DNA of 64,000 bases, taken from assembly GCF_000003855.2 (NCBI RefSeq), contig NW_003101681.1, positions 2,859,893 through 2,923,892 on the forward strand, in the 5' to 3' direction. This document shows positions 11,447-21,351 of this stretch, piece by piece. The translations under genes were made by a program, and so were the position numbers. The notes under the pieces were generated by a model. It did not search any database and was not told where the DNA came from. It saw only the letters and a program-made list of their open reading frames with translations. The stretch is from Blastomyces gilchristii SLH14081. Lineage: Eukaryota > Ascomycota > Eurotiomycetes > Onygenales > Ajellomycetaceae. How positions within the stretch are numbered: the stretch's first letter is position 1; each line of letters begins with the position of its first letter.

Positions 11447-12446
11447 ATGCACCTCATCCTCACGGGGGCCTGATCCCTGGGCGGATCTCGAAGTTGACAA
11501 TCCTCAGCTGTGGGCCTGTACCTATGGCAGAAGGGAAGCTAGGAGTAACTGTCATTGAGCACAAAAATTTCAATGAGTATCCTACATCGCTGCTGAAACT
11601 GCTTGAGGGGGCTGAGGGGTGCGTGTGGGCACAGGGTATAGCACAGTAGCAGGTTGGCAGGGAGTGAGTATTCTACTTAGCCAACTACATCAATATGATT
11701 TGGTATGGAATGTATTGACGAGCTTTTTGGTTAGGGAGTACATCACAATTACCAAGGATTATCCATTAACAGCAGCCAGGGCGTTCAGTACTCTGGCTAA
11801 TACCTTTAAGTTTGTTTACATTTCAGGTACGTCCTAACTTCCACTACTATCCATCTAGGTGACATTTCCCTCGCTGACTATGCGGCAAATAGGTGAAGGG
11901 GTAAGTCTTCTTTCTTAATCCCAGCCATTTCTGCTACATATCAAGCAATCATACCAGAATGATCTCTCTCTATATATATAGGTGTATTTATACTATACGC
12001 TGTAGATATAACTCTATATCAGGCTAGACCACTAACAGAAGCGTTTATAGGCCACAACAAAGCCAGGCAAATTCACCCAACTTTTCGCAACCGTCAAAGG
12101 CGAATGCGAACAATCCCTAATCGAAATGGCACACAAAATCCCAGCGTTCAAGCCCTATTCTCTCCAGCCAGCTTTCGTCGATTCAGTCTCTGATGAAGCA
12201 GTGAAGCAAGCAACAGCCAACCGCCAACTTCCGCTGAGCTATCGGGTTCTGGGTGCTTTTACCCCATTGATTAGGAATTTTATTCCGAGTATAGTTTCAC
12301 CGACTCAGGACATTGGGTTGGCGGCGACGGTGTTGGCGATGGGCGATGGGAAGGGTCTGGATGGTTCTGGTGTATCGGAAGGTGGCCGCATTCTGAGTAA
12401 TGAAGCTATTCGAAGGATTGCGAAGGATGGGTTTACCTCAGGTTGA
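11447..12446 (+). pseudogene. Broken NAD(P)-binding Rossmann oxidoreductase (epimerase-like), four exons
   Basis: The start MHLILTGA matches the beginning of the fungal atypical-SDR/epimerase-like proteins. The glycine loop that should follow is missing: the frame hits TGA at 11471 and similarity resumes one frame over (ISKLTILS...PVPMA). A second defect is TAG at 11647, after GCVWAQGIAQ. Otherwise splicing restores the family: exon 11447-11663, intron 11664-11734, exon 11735-11826, intron 11827-11892, exon 11893-11900, intron 11901-12050, exon 12051-12446. The joins read VGREEYITITKDYP and VYISGEGATTKPGKF. Branch-point-like CTGAC and CTAAC lie about 15 nt before the last two acceptors. One deletion plus one nonsense codon make it a pseudogene beside the AT-rich block; a sequencing error is a less likely alternative. 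Confidence 0.7.
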
Positions 12447-12683
12447 GGGTGAGATTCATTACGGATTATAATGTGGGGTGATGTCCGTGCGATTCGTTCT
12501 CGTTCTTTTTGTAAATATTATTTTATCACAGTATTTTCCCTGGGCGTTTGGCATAGATATTTTAGATTTGATATTTAAGAGGCTGGTTCATTTTTTTTTT
12601 ATTCAATGACCTGCCTTTGTTCTACCTGCTCTATACTCTGTACTCTGTCTAAACTTTTAGACAGGCCTTTTACCTAAATACCT

Positions 12684-12721
<38 letters not shown>

Positions 12722-13161
12722 TTGAAGAGACTGGTTAAGGATTCAAATGCTGTTCCAATACTCTACTCTGTAAGGTTTATTAATGTCCACATGCCCCCTT
12801 TAGGTAAATATCCACCGGAATGAAGCTTCTTTTCAAATCACGGCTACAAATTCTGCTTCATTTACGAGGTAAGAACAATATCTATTATATGCAATCAAGA
12901 TAGTGACCACGAAGCCTGCAATGCGCCCACTCAATAAATAAGCTTATCCAGTTAAACCTCACGCCAGGAAAGCTTCGAAACGGAACGTCAACCGCATTCC
13001 AGAAGCAACAAAACATCGAAAACACAACCCCTCCCCACTTCCCAAATAATAAAGCAAACCCCTCTGAATTGTCCACATCAAATAAAACCCCTACCCGCCT
13101 TCCCGACACTTGTCATGACCACCGAACCTCCTCCACACAATTACCTACGTACACGCCCACA
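12447..13161. other. Intergenic region with a 36-nt poly(T) run
   Basis: No gene was found. It holds the 3' end of the broken oxidoreductase, an uninterrupted run of 36 T at 12685-12720, and the leader of the hydrolase-like gene. An in-frame upstream ATG at 13069 would add 31 residues to that gene. Confidence 0.6.
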
Positions 13162-13887
13162 ATGCCCCCCATCCCCCAACCCTCCGACTTCCCCCCGTCC
13201 CTAATCCTCACAATAACACCCCCACCAACCTCACGATCCACAAACATCCTTCTCCTCCTCCACGGGCTAGGCGACACAATCGCCTCCTTTACCTCCTTCG
13301 CATCCGCCCTCCACCTCCCCGAAACAACCTGCATCGCCCTGCAAGCGCCCACGCCCCTCCCCTTCGAGCTCCCCGGCTACCATTGGGGCGACGACATCCT
13401 CTTGGATCCAGATGCTCTCGACGCAGATCCGGGCTTCTCGCGCGCCACGGATAAGATCGTCCGGCAGCTGATATTGCCGGTCCTGGTGCGGAAGCTTGGG
13501 TATCGCGGGAGGGCGATTTTTATACTGGGATATGCGCAGGGGGCTAGTATGGGGTTGAGTGTTGGGCTGGAGGTTGGTAGGGGTGCGTTGATGGATGATG
13601 CGGATGGGAAGAACGGGAACGGGGAGAAGGAGCTGGGCGGAATTGTGGCGATAGGAGGGGTTTTGCCGCTTTCGGCTATTAAAGAGGATGGGGCGGGGAA
13701 GGCGGGGACGCCCGTCTTGTTGGTTGGGGGTCAGGGCCCTGGGAGTGCGCTTTCGGATGCGGGGATAGGTAGGACGAAGGGGAATTTTGGGAATGTGGAG
13801 GTGGTGAGGTGGAGGGGGAGGAGGGGGGATGGGATGCCGAGCAATCGGGAGGAAATGTTTCCTATTATGCGGTTTCTCCGCGAGTAG
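13162..13887 (+). CDS. Acyl-protein-thioesterase/carboxylesterase-like protein lacking the nucleophile serine
   Basis: A 241-residue single-exon protein of the phospholipase/carboxylesterase (alpha/beta-hydrolase, Abhydrolase_2-like) family. Visible motifs are LLLLHGLGD near residues 31-38, the YHWGDD segment before the cap, and FILGYAQGASMG around residues 121-131 at the nucleophile elbow. In active family members that elbow is G-x-S-x-G; here the middle residue is Ala (about residue 125), and no His is visible in the C-terminal DGMPSNREEM segment where the catalytic His is expected. The fold is probably kept while classical serine hydrolysis is doubtful. I chose the ATG at 13162 (MPPIPQPSDF) because family similarity starts there; the in-frame ATG at 13069 gives 272 residues. 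No signal peptide is apparent. Confidence 0.75.
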   Translation: MPPIPQPSDFPPSLILTITPPPTSRSTNILLLLHGLGDTIASFTSFASALHLPETTCIALQAPTPLPFELPGYHWGDDILLDPDALDADPGFSRATDKIVRQLILPVLVRKLGYRGRAIFILGYAQGASMGLSVGLEVGRGALMDDADGKNGNGEKELGGIVAIGGVLPLSAIKEDGAGKAGTPVLLVGGQGPGSALSDAGIGRTKGNFGNVEVVRWRGRRGDGMPSNREEMFPIMRFLRE

Positions 13888-14068
13888 GTTGAGGAGTACA
13901 AGCGGGGTGCCGGAGGGGAGTGTGGAAATTGGCTAAGTTTGATGCCTACGACTGCGATTATTTGGTTTTGCTTCCGGGATATTGAAAACTTGGGGGGTCT
14001 ACAAGTCTCCTTTTATTTTTGATAGCTTGCAGGAGGAACAGGTACTATAGGATACTAAAGGGAAACTA

Positions 14069-16101
14069 TTATTTTACATCCGAGAGAGCTTGACGGGCTT
14101 TGTGGATTTGTTGCCTGGCTTCGGTTTCAGGGGCTTCTTCGATAGCCCGTCCGCCCTCATGAATGATGGTACGCAGTACCTCTTCAGTGTCCCTCAGGGC
14201 GCGGCGGCCTTCTTCGCGGACCTCATGCTCCCACAGGCTACGTGCAGAATCCCATCCCTTTTGCTGCCGGCGTAGCGAAACGAAAAGCCCAATTGTTGCG
14301 ATCGTGCCGGCTTCGTACATCGAAGTGCCAGATGTCGAAATATACACCAAAGCAGACAGCGCAGCGCTGAGTGATGTCGTTGATAAACTAAAGAAGACAA
14401 GATTTTGCGCGACGGAATGCAGGGAGGGGACGCTTGAGGTTGTAAGGCTGTCGCGAATGTCTGAGATTTGCGTTGGCCAAAGCCTCTCAGAGGACATCGA
14501 CGATAATTCTCCAGTATGGGATCCCCCGAGCTCAGGTAACTCCTGAATTCTGGCCGTTGAATTTGAAAGGTTGTTCAGTAATCCGGCCTGGTGAATTTTC
14601 CCACCAATCCAGACTACCTCTTTCTCAGCCTCGGGGAGCCATTTCTTCCGTAATACACGGGAGATGATCATTCCCACGTCATCCACATGCCAAAACAACT
14701 TCCACCAAGCTAGATTCCGCCACGCTTTATTTGCAAATCCTTCGTTGAGTGTGTCACGAAGTTCTGTGTGTGCACGCTCCGCCCATGCGCTGACTGTCCT
14801 ATCCAAATCCAGCCTTACCTCTTCCGTGACGTTCTTGGCTTGCTGCGCCAGTATCCTTTTGTTCTCTTCGGCGTTAATGCTCTCTTCGGCCTCGTCTAAC
14901 AATGATCCTACAAGCCTCTTAATCGACGGATCTAGGATGTCATCCTTCGGAGAGGTTGATACCCAATCTATGAGCAGCTGGACACCGCTTCCCGACCAGC
15001 CTTTCTCGTATTCCGGGGCGTTTTGGACCGACTCTCGAAACGTATTCAATGCCACCTCTGCACGTTCGATATCGACACATGAGATCCCATTCCCCTTTTG
15101 GGTTGAACCTTGGCCTAAACTGAAGTCGAACGATGCACATATCGAATCCATGTCTGTAATATTTGCACGTTCGGCTAGTCTTGTATATGCTAACAACCCA
15201 TCAATCTCCTTTCCACAAATCATGCTCTTGTGGACCGGGTACCGGATAAAAGTATGGGTTCCAGTACTGGTCGATTGGATGGCGATTGTTGGAACGAGGA
15301 ACGTGTTTCTGGTGATATGGACATCTGAATTCGAGTTCGCCCTGAGAGGTGAAATAAGGATCTCCAGGTTGGAAGATTGCAGTGTTCTCGAGGGTATTGA
15401 TATCGTTGGTACGAGGCTGTTCTCCACTGCGAGATCCGTTTGGTCTCCATACCTACAAACCCGGTCATTATTAGTACTTAATAAAGAAGCATCATTCGAC
15501 GACGTCGTACTTTATCAATAGACTGCGAGATCCATCCATCCGATGCTTCTCTAAATAATCCTCCCATGCTTGTTTCGGGCTCAAGGGATCTGCCAGTAGT
15601 AGTCGGACAAGCCTGGCTGTCGTAGTTGTATCATCCAAAGCGAGGACTGTAGTAGTCAATTGATCCAGTCAGCCCAAATCCGAGCCTCAAAGCGGAAACG
15701 AACAGGTTGCGTTCTTTCCGAGGCAGTTTAAAAAGAGCTTTCAAAGACATACCAGCAAGCCGGATCACCGGCCTCGTAGTCTCCAGCCCCCTTAGCGCCA
15801 ATTGCAGCCTACTCGAATTGACATGGTTGGCAGCAGTATCATGGACACCATTTAATGCGGAATATAGCCCTTGAAACCGCTCTGGTATATTTCTTGTGAT
15901 ATTCACTGTGTGTGCAGCTCTATATTGGGCTGCGAAAGTTGACGTGAAGCGGGAGCGACGTGGGTTAAAAGTCCTGTTGCGCCGGCGTGTGGTCAGCGAG
16001 GGCAATGAATAGCGCCATATTGAGCAGGACGGACAGAAGAAGACGGCTTCTGTGAGCGGGATAGCCTGCTTCGAGAGAGAAGAATGGAGTTTTGGTGGCA
16101 T
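14069..16101 (-). CDS. Mitochondrial Mmc1-like membrane protein
   Basis: Three exons: 16101-15753, 15646-15511 and 15452-14069, separated by GT-AG introns of 106 and 58 bp. They give 622 residues. The joins read RLA-VLALDDTTTTARLVRLLLADPL and SLLIK-YGDQTDLAVENSLVP without breaking the frame. The N-terminus is rich in Ser, Arg and Lys (SLTTRRRNRTFNPRRSRFTS), typical of a matrix-targeting presequence. Two hydrophobic stretches near residues 510-560 are followed by a long charged helix. The architecture fits the fungal Mmc1-like family, inner-membrane-associated proteins proposed to be dynamin-like; family naming is from memory of the pattern and moderately secure. Long antisense frames over exon 3 are shadows. 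A 38-nt poly(A) run lies 66 bp upstream of the ATG. Confidence 0.7.
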
Positions 16102-16163
16102 TGAGAGAAAGAAGGGGAAATGGGTTTGTTTGCTAAGGGTTGATCATTTGAGGACGGAGTTTG

Positions 16164-16167
<4 letters not shown>

Positions 16168-16205
<38 letters not shown>
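16168..16205. repeat. 38-nt poly(A) run upstream of the Mmc1-like gene
   Basis: Uninterrupted A from 16168 to 16205. Relative to the minus-strand gene that starts at 16101 this is a poly(T) tract in the proximal promoter, a position where dA:dT tracts commonly exclude nucleosomes. Length is likely polymorphic. Confidence 0.9.
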
Positions 16206-16206
<1 letters not shown>

Positions 16207-17329
16207 ACAATTTTCCCAGCTGGGGATTTGACCCATCGACAAACATTTTTTTCCTGGCGAGCAGAGAGACAACAGCAATGGGCTAAATACCAGATACAGT
16301 TACACCCAGGTTGCTAGATGGAAATCAGAGGACTCATGCTGCTTCACTTTCTAGTATATTTTTTAATTTCCTTCCCTTTATCTAACTATACAGTGGAGGC
16401 TTGCCACGGCACCTCTTTTATTTACTTTTATACATTGAATCGGATATTTTAGATCATTCTACATGTGATGTATAGCCGCAATGCATCTCAACCGGTCACT
16501 TTGTCAACTTTACTGGGAACCCCTCTGACAAAGCCCCTTTCTTTGATGACAGTCTCTGGAAGGCAGGTTGAAAAAATCTGGGAATAGCCGACAAGTGCTG
16601 ACTGCGCTCACTTTATCAGTTCAGCGTCTAGAGACATTGTTCTCAACACGCCCTCAAACGGCTTTTGGGACATTTTATTTATTTTAGTATATTGAAAATG
16701 ATTTCTTCTAAAGATACCCTGAGATAGCAACGTCCAGAAGGCGAATTTCAGTGACGTGGCAACAGAGTTGACGGTATCATTCGCATATCCCTGGAAGATT
16801 GAACAGAGCGCTGTATGGGAAGGAGATTAGGACAGAGCAAGAACAGCGGCGAAGAACAGATAAATAAAAAGGGAGAGGCATTTGTCAGTACTAATTGCAT
16901 TTGAGGTGAGAGTTAATATAGAGGCCCTGCCCCATATTTTCAAAGGCTGCGTCAAAAAGTAAGGTCATTATTTCGGCATTATAGAAGAGAATTGGAGCGA
17001 AAAAAAAAAGACAGAGAGAGAGAAAGAAAAGCAACACCAGTCATAGCACATCCACATATGTTGGGCTTTTCCAGCAGTCGCCTTCCTGCCCTTTCAAAGC
17101 GTCTTCACACCAAAAACAAGCAAAAGGTCTATCTCTTCGTAACGCAAGCTGTGGGACATTGGTCTTTTTAACATGCAATTACATCGTGGCGCAAAAGCTT
17201 AGCTAGCTAATGAGTTTAAAAAATAAACCGGGATATGACGTCGTTATTTTAATTCGAAACGGGTGCTAAATTTGTTTTGAACGATTTTCCTTTTTCCTTT
17301 TTCGCTCTTTTCAATTTCCTTTGGCGCCA
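16206..17329. other. Intergenic region between Mmc1-like and calcineurin genes
   Basis: No supported gene. It should contain the promoter of the Mmc1-like gene and the 3' UTR of calcineurin A. A TGACGTGGC motif (CRE/bZIP-like) occurs near 16754 and a second TGACGTCG near 17237; function is not shown. Confidence 0.5.
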
Positions 17330-19243
17330 TTACTCTGGCCGGGTCCGACGGCTTCTACTCGAGCCAGAAGACCTGTTGTGTTGTTTTCTGTTAGTATCGC
17401 ATTTCGTTGACTCGGAAAATATAGTCCCACAAAGAAACAATGATAAACTTACATACTGATCCTTCTAGCCATGTTAGTTAGGCTAGTATCATTCTCTGCC
17501 TCCTGGGCAGCACGCTCCAATGCCTGTTTCCGCTCCTCTTCACTCTTCCTATGCACTTCCTCGTGGGTTGGAGGAAGTCGTTCATTCTGCAAGTCGACCT
17601 TGCGCGCGTCTTCGAAGTTATGGATCGCTTGTTTGATACCTTCTGCTCCCAGCATGAGCGTGCCAGCAGGGAGACGGCCACCAGAGGCAGTTTTAAGCTC
17701 AGTGACTCTCTCCGCTTCTTCACGTAGTACCTGGAAGACCCGCGAGAGACGGCCAATAGCCAGAATCTTGTTCTTGATCGCGCGTCTTTTGAATTCAGTA
17801 CTCTCGGGGTCCATTGGAAGGTGGGGCGATGCAGGGCCGGACGATACTGATGAGGAAGGTTCTTCTTCCAGCTCTTCTTTGGAGCAGGTGTTCAAGATAG
17901 CGATAAGCATGTCGGTAATCTTCTCGCCAACAAAAGGGAGCGACCATGTGAAAACGTCCATGAAATTAGGTAACCAGTACGGATGAGGAGTACAATTGAA
18001 CTGTCTGATGTTCATTACGTTGTTTTCGTATTTCAGAACGGCGGCTTTATTGTTGTAAACGTCGAGGTAATTTGGCGCGCTGAATATCGTCATCACGCTC
18101 GGGAATCCGGTCGTTCGGGTCTTCCTATACATTCTGTACCCGGCATCCTGCGCCTCGTGGGCTCGAATTATGGAAAGTAGATTGTTCTTCTCCAGGAATG
18201 CGCAAGCAGCCGGGTAGGAGAAAAAGTACGAACATCCTCGCACATTATTGTGCACAAAATACTCTCCCGTTTTCTCTTGGCCAAATTCCTCCAGTGGATC
18301 AGCCCAAAGGATATCACACATGAGGCCCTGGGTTGGGGGCTCCCTGAAACGGTCGATCTAGTAACAATTAGCAACAATGTAACAACACAATTCGCGTGGC
18401 ACTTATCCGCAAACTTACCGACTTCAGGTCCTCTAGTGTATGTAGCTCAGGACTGAGGCCACCATGGATGCATAGGAATTGTTTGTTCATAACGGCAGCG
18501 AGTGGTAAAGCACAGAATGATTCCGTGCAAGCATCGTACACCTTTTCCGAGTACTTGTGCTTACATTCCAGTTTGAATGTAAAATAGTCCGTGAGATGAC
18601 GACACTCGTGGTTCCCGCGCAACAACCATAAACTATTCGGATACCATATTTTTAAGGCCCAGAGGTACAAGACACACTGCATGAATGTTCAGAAACGTCC
18701 GTTCCTATCATCGGCTTCCAGAGGGGATGGATGCATACCTCGATGCTGAAATAACCTCTATCAACGTAATCGCCAAGGAACAGGTATCGCGTCTCTGCAG
18801 GGTCTCCACCAACTTCAAATAGCTTCATTAGATCGTAATACTGGCCGTGGACGTCTCCACAAACGGTAATAGGCGCGTCCATTTCCAAAAGATTAGGCTC
18901 TGCGCGCAATAATTGAGTTCCTGTCTGTATAATCCATAATGCTTGCTCCTCAGTAAGGCGACCTTCACGGTAGAAATGCTGTTTAAGAAACTGCAGATTA
19001 GGTTTCGACGGGTCTTCCGGCGACCAGAATTGTTCGTTGGTCGGCAGTTGAAAAGCCGGCGCTTGAACGTCTATGGAAAGCAATTAATTTCTGTAAGGAA
19101 GTTTAAAGCTTGAAAAAGGAGTCACCTTTGCAAACCCTCTCGTGTGTAGAAACTTGAGTTCCGTCTTCCATAGTATGGAGGGTGAAGTCAATTTCGGGAA
19201 CTGGTTTCTTCTCCGTCACCGCTCGCTCTATTTGGGCTTCCAT
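17330..19243 (-). CDS. cnaA: Calcineurin catalytic subunit A (PP2B)
   Basis: Ca2+/calmodulin-dependent Ser/Thr phosphatase that dephosphorylates Crz1-type transcription factors; target of the FKBP12-FK506 and cyclophilin-cyclosporin complexes. Five exons: 19243-19126, 19070-18739, 18676-18419, 18357-17453 and 17387-17330, with introns of 55-65 bp, encode 556 residues. Metal-binding motifs are intact: GDVHGQ (111-116), GDYVDRG (139-145), GNHE (171-174) and the HGG at 221. The [14 protein letters not shown] and [11 protein letters not shown] blocks are intact too, followed by the calcineurin-B-binding helix. The calmodulin-binding segment is [18 protein letters not shown] (about 427-444) and the autoinhibitory segment [16 protein letters not shown] (about 484-499). 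The last exon adds a basic tail ending SRSRRTRPE; its intron has a perfect TACTAAC branch site. Start is [12 protein letters not shown]. All catalytic residues look functional. Confidence 0.97.
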
Positions 19244-20268
19244 GTTTGCACGGGGGTATGGCTGGATAGGTATGATGGTGGACAACGGCAGCGCGGTAGC
19301 TTCAAGGAAAAGCAGGCAAGGAGACGGTAGCTCACGCACTCGAGCAGGACAAGTTTGGTGACTTTATTACTGTTCTGGGCGCAACGATAGAAGGGTTACA
19401 ATCACGGCAAACAAATCAGACCAAATCGTGGGATGGATGTAATGAGCGAGTCCAGCTCCCGGGTATCATAAGCCGAAACCGGTAAGTAAGAATGTAGAAT
19501 AGTGGACGGTGAGGGCGTATGTTTCTTCACAATATAAAGTAAAATTGAATAGGTAGTTATGCAGTGGGCGATCAGGTTTCCTGGGGGCCTGGCTGGAATG
19601 ACTGGGGGTTATCAGCTAACATAACTCAATTGGGCAAGATTATGATGAGGGGCAAGAAACCTACAACAGATTAGACAGTCGCCTTGGTCGGGAGAGGGGA
19701 AACTGGTTGCCGTAGGCGTATCACGGAGACCGAGAAACTGAAAAGAGCTGGGAAGGTTGATGCGTGGTCGCCAGATCCGATCATGTTGTTGATGTTGTGT
19801 GGTGGGGATGAAGCGCGGGCAGAAGTTTTGGATTTCGGCAGCAGAAAAGCAACTTTTCAGCCTCACCCAGCTTGATTCCACCACAACATAAATAGTTAGT
19901 AGAAACATCCAAACATCCACCGCTGCCGCAAACTTACTTCTACAAATTCAATGAACTGCACCAACTCACCAGGCACATTTACCCGTGTTTGACTCAGCTT
20001 ACAGTTGCATGAATAACCCTCACATTATATTCTGTTACCTGGCACTTGCCTGCAGTTTGGGTCCGTGTCGTAGTGCTACATAAATACTTAATACTGCCTC
20101 CCGAGGTTTTTGACAACTCCACTCGTTCTTATCGCTGATACGATACGGCCCCGATTTGTCATTCTTTCAAAAGCCCAGGATCGGTTTTTGTTTATCCACG
20201 AGCCATGTATGAATCATATAGTCAGTAGTTGTTCTGCTACCTAGTCCCTCTGTCCGATTGAAGAATCT
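19244..20268. promoter_or_regulatory. Shared upstream region of calcineurin A and the 179-residue gene
   Basis: About 1.03 kb between divergent start codons at 19243 (minus) and 20269 (plus). The ORFs inside it (19612-19920 minus, 19684-19875 plus) show no family resemblance and are probably UTR or promoter. No binding site can be named with confidence. Confidence 0.5.
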
Positions 20269-20808
20269 ATGACTTTATTGACGATCGCTTCTGAAGAACC
20301 GCACCCGCTTTTGGCTCAAATACCCTTGACGGTGTCCCCCTTTATATCCTTGCCTACAGCCACGACACTTCCGTATACATATAAATCTGTGCCGTCCACA
20401 CTCCCGCCCTCAGCCACAGTTGACCCCAGCGGCCTAGAGAAGGCTCGCTATGTCATTTCTCCGGGGAGAGGCCATACCGCCCACCCTAGTGATGTCCTCG
20501 CATCATGCGAAGCCCTAGAAAAACACATGAAAAAGATTCGAGAAGATAGTCTTGCCGCAATCAAGGATTGGGAAGAGTCAATAAAACAGCGCGACTTGGC
20601 AGAAAAGAGGAGAATTGCGCCCGGCTGGCTGGACCGTGAGGAAAAACTTCTGCAACCAGTGAAAGTCTCCCGAGTTATATCTGAAGCCGATGCTCCATCC
20701 CAGACGAGCCAACAGCTATCTACTGAGAAAAATACAGAAACTAGCCCAGATACAATTTCAACAAGTGAAAGGGAAGAGTTAAATCGTGCATTCGGCAGTC
20801 TCAAATGA
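20269..20808 (+). CDS. Conserved-looking fungal protein of unknown function, 179 residues
   Basis: Single exon without a recognised domain. The first 60 residues are Pro/Thr/Ser-rich. Residues about 80-130 form a charged amphipathic helix (LEKHMKKIREDSLAAIKDWE, then a QRDLAEKRRIAPGWLDREEKLLQP motif). The tail is Ser/Thr/Glu-rich and ends SEREELNRAFGSLK. There is no signal peptide, membrane segment or cysteine-rich motif, so it is probably cytosolic or nuclear. The APGWLD motif next to a coiled-coil-like helix looks like the conserved core. It is divergent from calcineurin A and convergent with the oxygenase gene; neither suggests a role. The codon pattern and uninterrupted frame support it as real. 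Confidence 0.65.
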   Translation: MTLLTIASEEPHPLLAQIPLTVSPFISLPTATTLPYTYKSVPSTLPPSATVDPSGLEKARYVISPGRGHTAHPSDVLASCEALEKHMKKIREDSLAAIKDWEESIKQRDLAEKRRIAPGWLDREEKLLQPVKVSRVISEADAPSQTSQQLSTEKNTETSPDTISTSEREELNRAFGSLK

Positions 20809-21351
20809 GATGACCAGTTCATTGGCATAATCAAGCTGCTATTCCCTGGCTGTTATGTTGGGGGACGACTAGCCGCTTGCAATGAAGCTGTATTCTACTA
20901 GAATGGCTGGCGTTATAAAATCTGGAGTAGTCTAGGCGCAAAGAATGAATATCTTTTGGTGGAGCGTCGTATGGAGATACTGGATATTTCCATAAATGCA
21001 AATGGCTGGAACACCCAGATACTCTGCGAGCTCATAGCGGATATATGACGAGAATGTTGATGGGCGGCAATTCTTGAGAGAACGCTAAACTAAGCCGTGG
21101 AAGGGACTGTACACTATTTTGAATACTACTACGCTAACTCTCATTTGTTATGAACGGGAGTTTTGGACAAATTACTACACGGCGCCCGAATTATATTAAA
21201 GAGAAAGAACAGCTATCGAAACATGCACTTACACGCATCCTTGCGTGATGTCGCTGCTTTACACACTACTCTTCCAATCCATTCCCAATGTGTCCTGTGC
21301 CAGTTTTTCAAGATACCACGAAGTCGGGATCGTCAAATTGAAGTTGCCACG
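20809..21351. other. Convergent intergenic region
   Basis: It lies between the 3' ends of the 179-residue gene (+) and the oxygenase gene (-). No gene was found. If the oxygenase uses a spliced last exon instead of reading through, its coding end could extend into the region around 21260-21350. Confidence 0.5.

Noticed and set aside
14664..15521. 285-codon plus-strand frame
   Set aside because: It is antisense to exon 3 of the Mmc1-like gene, whose spliced frame is coherent; the plus frame shows no family features.
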